Notes under the pieces: model-generated
Told to the model about the DNA's origin: nothing
Seen by the model: the letters and a program-made list of their open reading frames with translations, nothing else
The model's database searches: none
In this document: piece by piece, positions 5,351 to 6,501 of the stretch
Layout: every line of letters starts with the position of its first letter
Numbering within the stretch: the first letter of the stretch is position 1
From: Sphingobacterium sp.
GTDB lineage: Bacteria > Bacteroidota > Bacteroidia > Sphingobacteriales > Sphingobacteriaceae
DNA: 6,501 nt
Direction of reading: 5' to 3'
Assembly (NCBI GenBank): GCA_030146225.1
Contig: JASLCA010000162.1
Coordinates: 1-6,501 of the forward strand
Program-made: the position numbers and the translations under genes

Positions 5351-6501
5351 CTATTTTACAATAATCAAAAAGTAATTTTTCTTTCCGCGTTGTGCAACAA
5401 GGTACTTATTGTTGATTAAGTTCTCCGTATTGAAAATTTCTTCCGTATCGCTAAGTTTAATCTTGTTGATGGTGACTCCACCACCTTGAAGCATTTTTTT
5501 AGCTTCACCCTTTGAGGCAAATACCTGTGTATTAACCGCAAGTAAATCCAATACCGGGATTCCAGCAGTCAATGCTTCTTTATCAATTTCGTATTGTGGG
5601 ATGCCGTCGAAAACCTCTAAGACCGCTTCATGCGATAGGCTAGCTAGAAATTCTAAGGAACCATTTCCAAACAAGAAATCAGATGTTTTAATAGCTGTCT
5701 CGTAATCTGCTTCGGAGTGCGTACGTATAGTTATGTCTTGCGCTAGCGCTTTTTGCACCGCTCTTGTATGAGGCGCTGCATCATGCTCAGCAATAATGGC
5801 ATCGATTTCGGCTTTGGTTTTAAGGGTAAAGATCTTAATCCAATCCTTAGCATCTGCATCACTCGTATTTAACCAGAATTGGTAAAACTTGTATGGGGAT
5901 GTTTTCTTAGGATCTAGCCATACTGCTCCAGATTCGGTCTTGCCAAATTTCTGACCATCAGCCTTTTTAATTAATTGGGTGGTAAGCGCATAAGCAGTTC
6001 CTTGATCTTGTCTGCGAATCATTTCACTTCCCGTAAGGATATTACCCCATTGATCCGAGCCGCCCATCTGAACCTTGCAGTCATGATTTTTCCATAAATA
6101 GTAAAAGTCATAACCTTGGATAAGCTGGTAGGTGAATTCAGTAAATGAAAGCCCACTATCACCTTCTAGACGTTTTTTTACAGAGTCCTTGGACATCATA
6201 TAGTTTACGGTCAATAACTTACCCACATCCCGGATAAAGTCTAAGAATTTAAAGTCTTTAAACCAATCGTAGTTGTTAACCATCTTAGCATTATTCGCTC
6301 CTTCGCCAAAGTTGAGGAACTTGGCTAATTGCTCTTTTAGGCAACTAACATTATGCTGTAAAGTGGCTTCATCCAAAAGATTACGCTCGGCAGACTTAAA
6401 GGAAGGATCTCCAATCATCCCAGTAGCTCCACCCACCAATGCTACAGGCTTGTGACCCGCATTTTGAAAATGAATCAGTGTCATAATCTGGGTCAGGTGC
6501 C
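5351..6501 (-). CDS. tyrS: Tyrosyl-tRNA synthetase (N-terminus cut by window edge)
   Basis: A class I aminoacyl-tRNA synthetase that activates tyrosine with ATP and charges tRNA-Tyr. The frame runs in from the right edge: the codons before the first visible ATG (6484-6482) read GHLTQI, which is the last part of the HxGH ATP-binding motif, so that ATG is internal. About 45-50 residues are missing compared with the E. coli enzyme, which the visible part closely resembles. Counting from that internal Met, visible motifs are HKPVALVGGATGMIGDPS (11-28), SFTEFTYQLIQGYDF (113-127), the tyrosine/tRNA-pocket GGSDQWGN (141-148) and the KMSKS-loop variant KFGKT (179-183), normal for this TyrRS type, then DPKKTSPYKFYQFW. 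Residues from about 310 to 377 are the S4-like tRNA-binding domain (SKGEAKKMLQGGGVTIN, ending RGKKNYFLIIVK). No catalytic residue is lost. The stop is 2 nt before a strong inverted repeat. Any upstream tRNA-responsive leader lies outside the window. Confidence 0.97.
   Translation of the reverse strand, partial: HLTQIMTLIHFQNAGHKPVALVGGATGMIGDPSFKSAERNLLDEATLQHNVSCLKEQLAKFLNFGEGANNAKMVNNYDWFKDFKFLDFIRDVGKLLTVNYMMSKDSVKKRLEGDSGLSFTEFTYQLIQGYDFYYLWKNHDCKVQMGGSDQWGNILTGSEMIRRQDQGTAYALTTQLIKKADGQKFGKTESGAVWLDPKKTSPYKFYQFWLNTSDADAKDWIKIFTLKTKAEIDAIIAEHDAAPHTRAVQKALAQDITIRTHSEADYETAIKTSDFLFGNGSLEFLASLSHEAVLEVFDGIPQYEIDKEALTAGIPVLDLLAVNTQVFASKGEAKKMLQGGGVTINKIKLSDTEEIFNTENLINNKYLVAQRGKKNYFLIIVK

Noticed and set aside
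6482..6484. ATG as the start of tyrS
   Set aside because: The open frame continues upstream to the window edge and those codons encode GHLTQI, part of the conserved HxGH motif, so this Met is internal and the gene is truncated by the window.
1..6501. FtsK-orienting GGGNAGGG (KOPS-like) sites
   Set aside because: By eye I found no exact match on either strand, and the motif used by Bacteroidota FtsK need not equal the E. coli one.

Overview
The window looks like chromosomal housekeeping DNA from a Bacteroidota member, probably of the Sphingobacteriales type. The supporting signs are the ftsK-lolA gene pair, a periplasmic protein with a PEYPGG-type TonB C-terminal domain, AT-rich leaders that mostly lack a Shine-Dalgarno sequence, and TAnnTTTG-like promoter words. 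Genus is not resolvable from the sequence alone. I see no mobile element, CRISPR array, tRNA, rRNA or integrase.

All five protein genes lie on the minus strand and are transcribed from the right edge to the left edge. In transcription order they are: tyrS (tyrosyl-tRNA synthetase, missing its first codons at the right edge); a secreted protein of 333 residues with MORN/YwqK-like repeats and a TonB C-terminal domain; ftsK (DNA translocase, 880 residues); a LolA-family lipoprotein carrier (213 residues); and a LacI-family transcription regulator that runs off the left edge. Coding density is very high. The only gaps are 48 bp (tyrS/TonB-like), 142 bp (TonB-like/ftsK), 58 bp (ftsK/lolA) and 12 bp (lolA/lacI), so no stretch over 300 bp lacks a gene.

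Two gaps hold structure. The tyrS/TonB-like gap is almost entirely a perfect 16-bp inverted repeat with an 11-nt loop. It begins 2 nt after the tyrS stop and ends 3 nt before the next ATG, so in mRNA it would bury the ribosome-landing region of the downstream gene. The TonB-like/ftsK gap holds a terminator-like hairpin with a T5 tract that competes with an upstream hairpin, then a TATGTTTG promoter candidate and an AGGAGG motif ahead of ftsK. This divides the locus into a probable tyrS/TonB-like unit and a probable ftsK-lolA-lacI unit.

Functionally the genes cover translation (TyrRS), chromosome segregation at division (FtsK), envelope biogenesis (LolA, TonB-like protein) and sugar-type gene regulation (LacI family). 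I do not find a convincing new multi-gene system. The most interesting observation is the tyrS/TonB-like intergenic hairpin.
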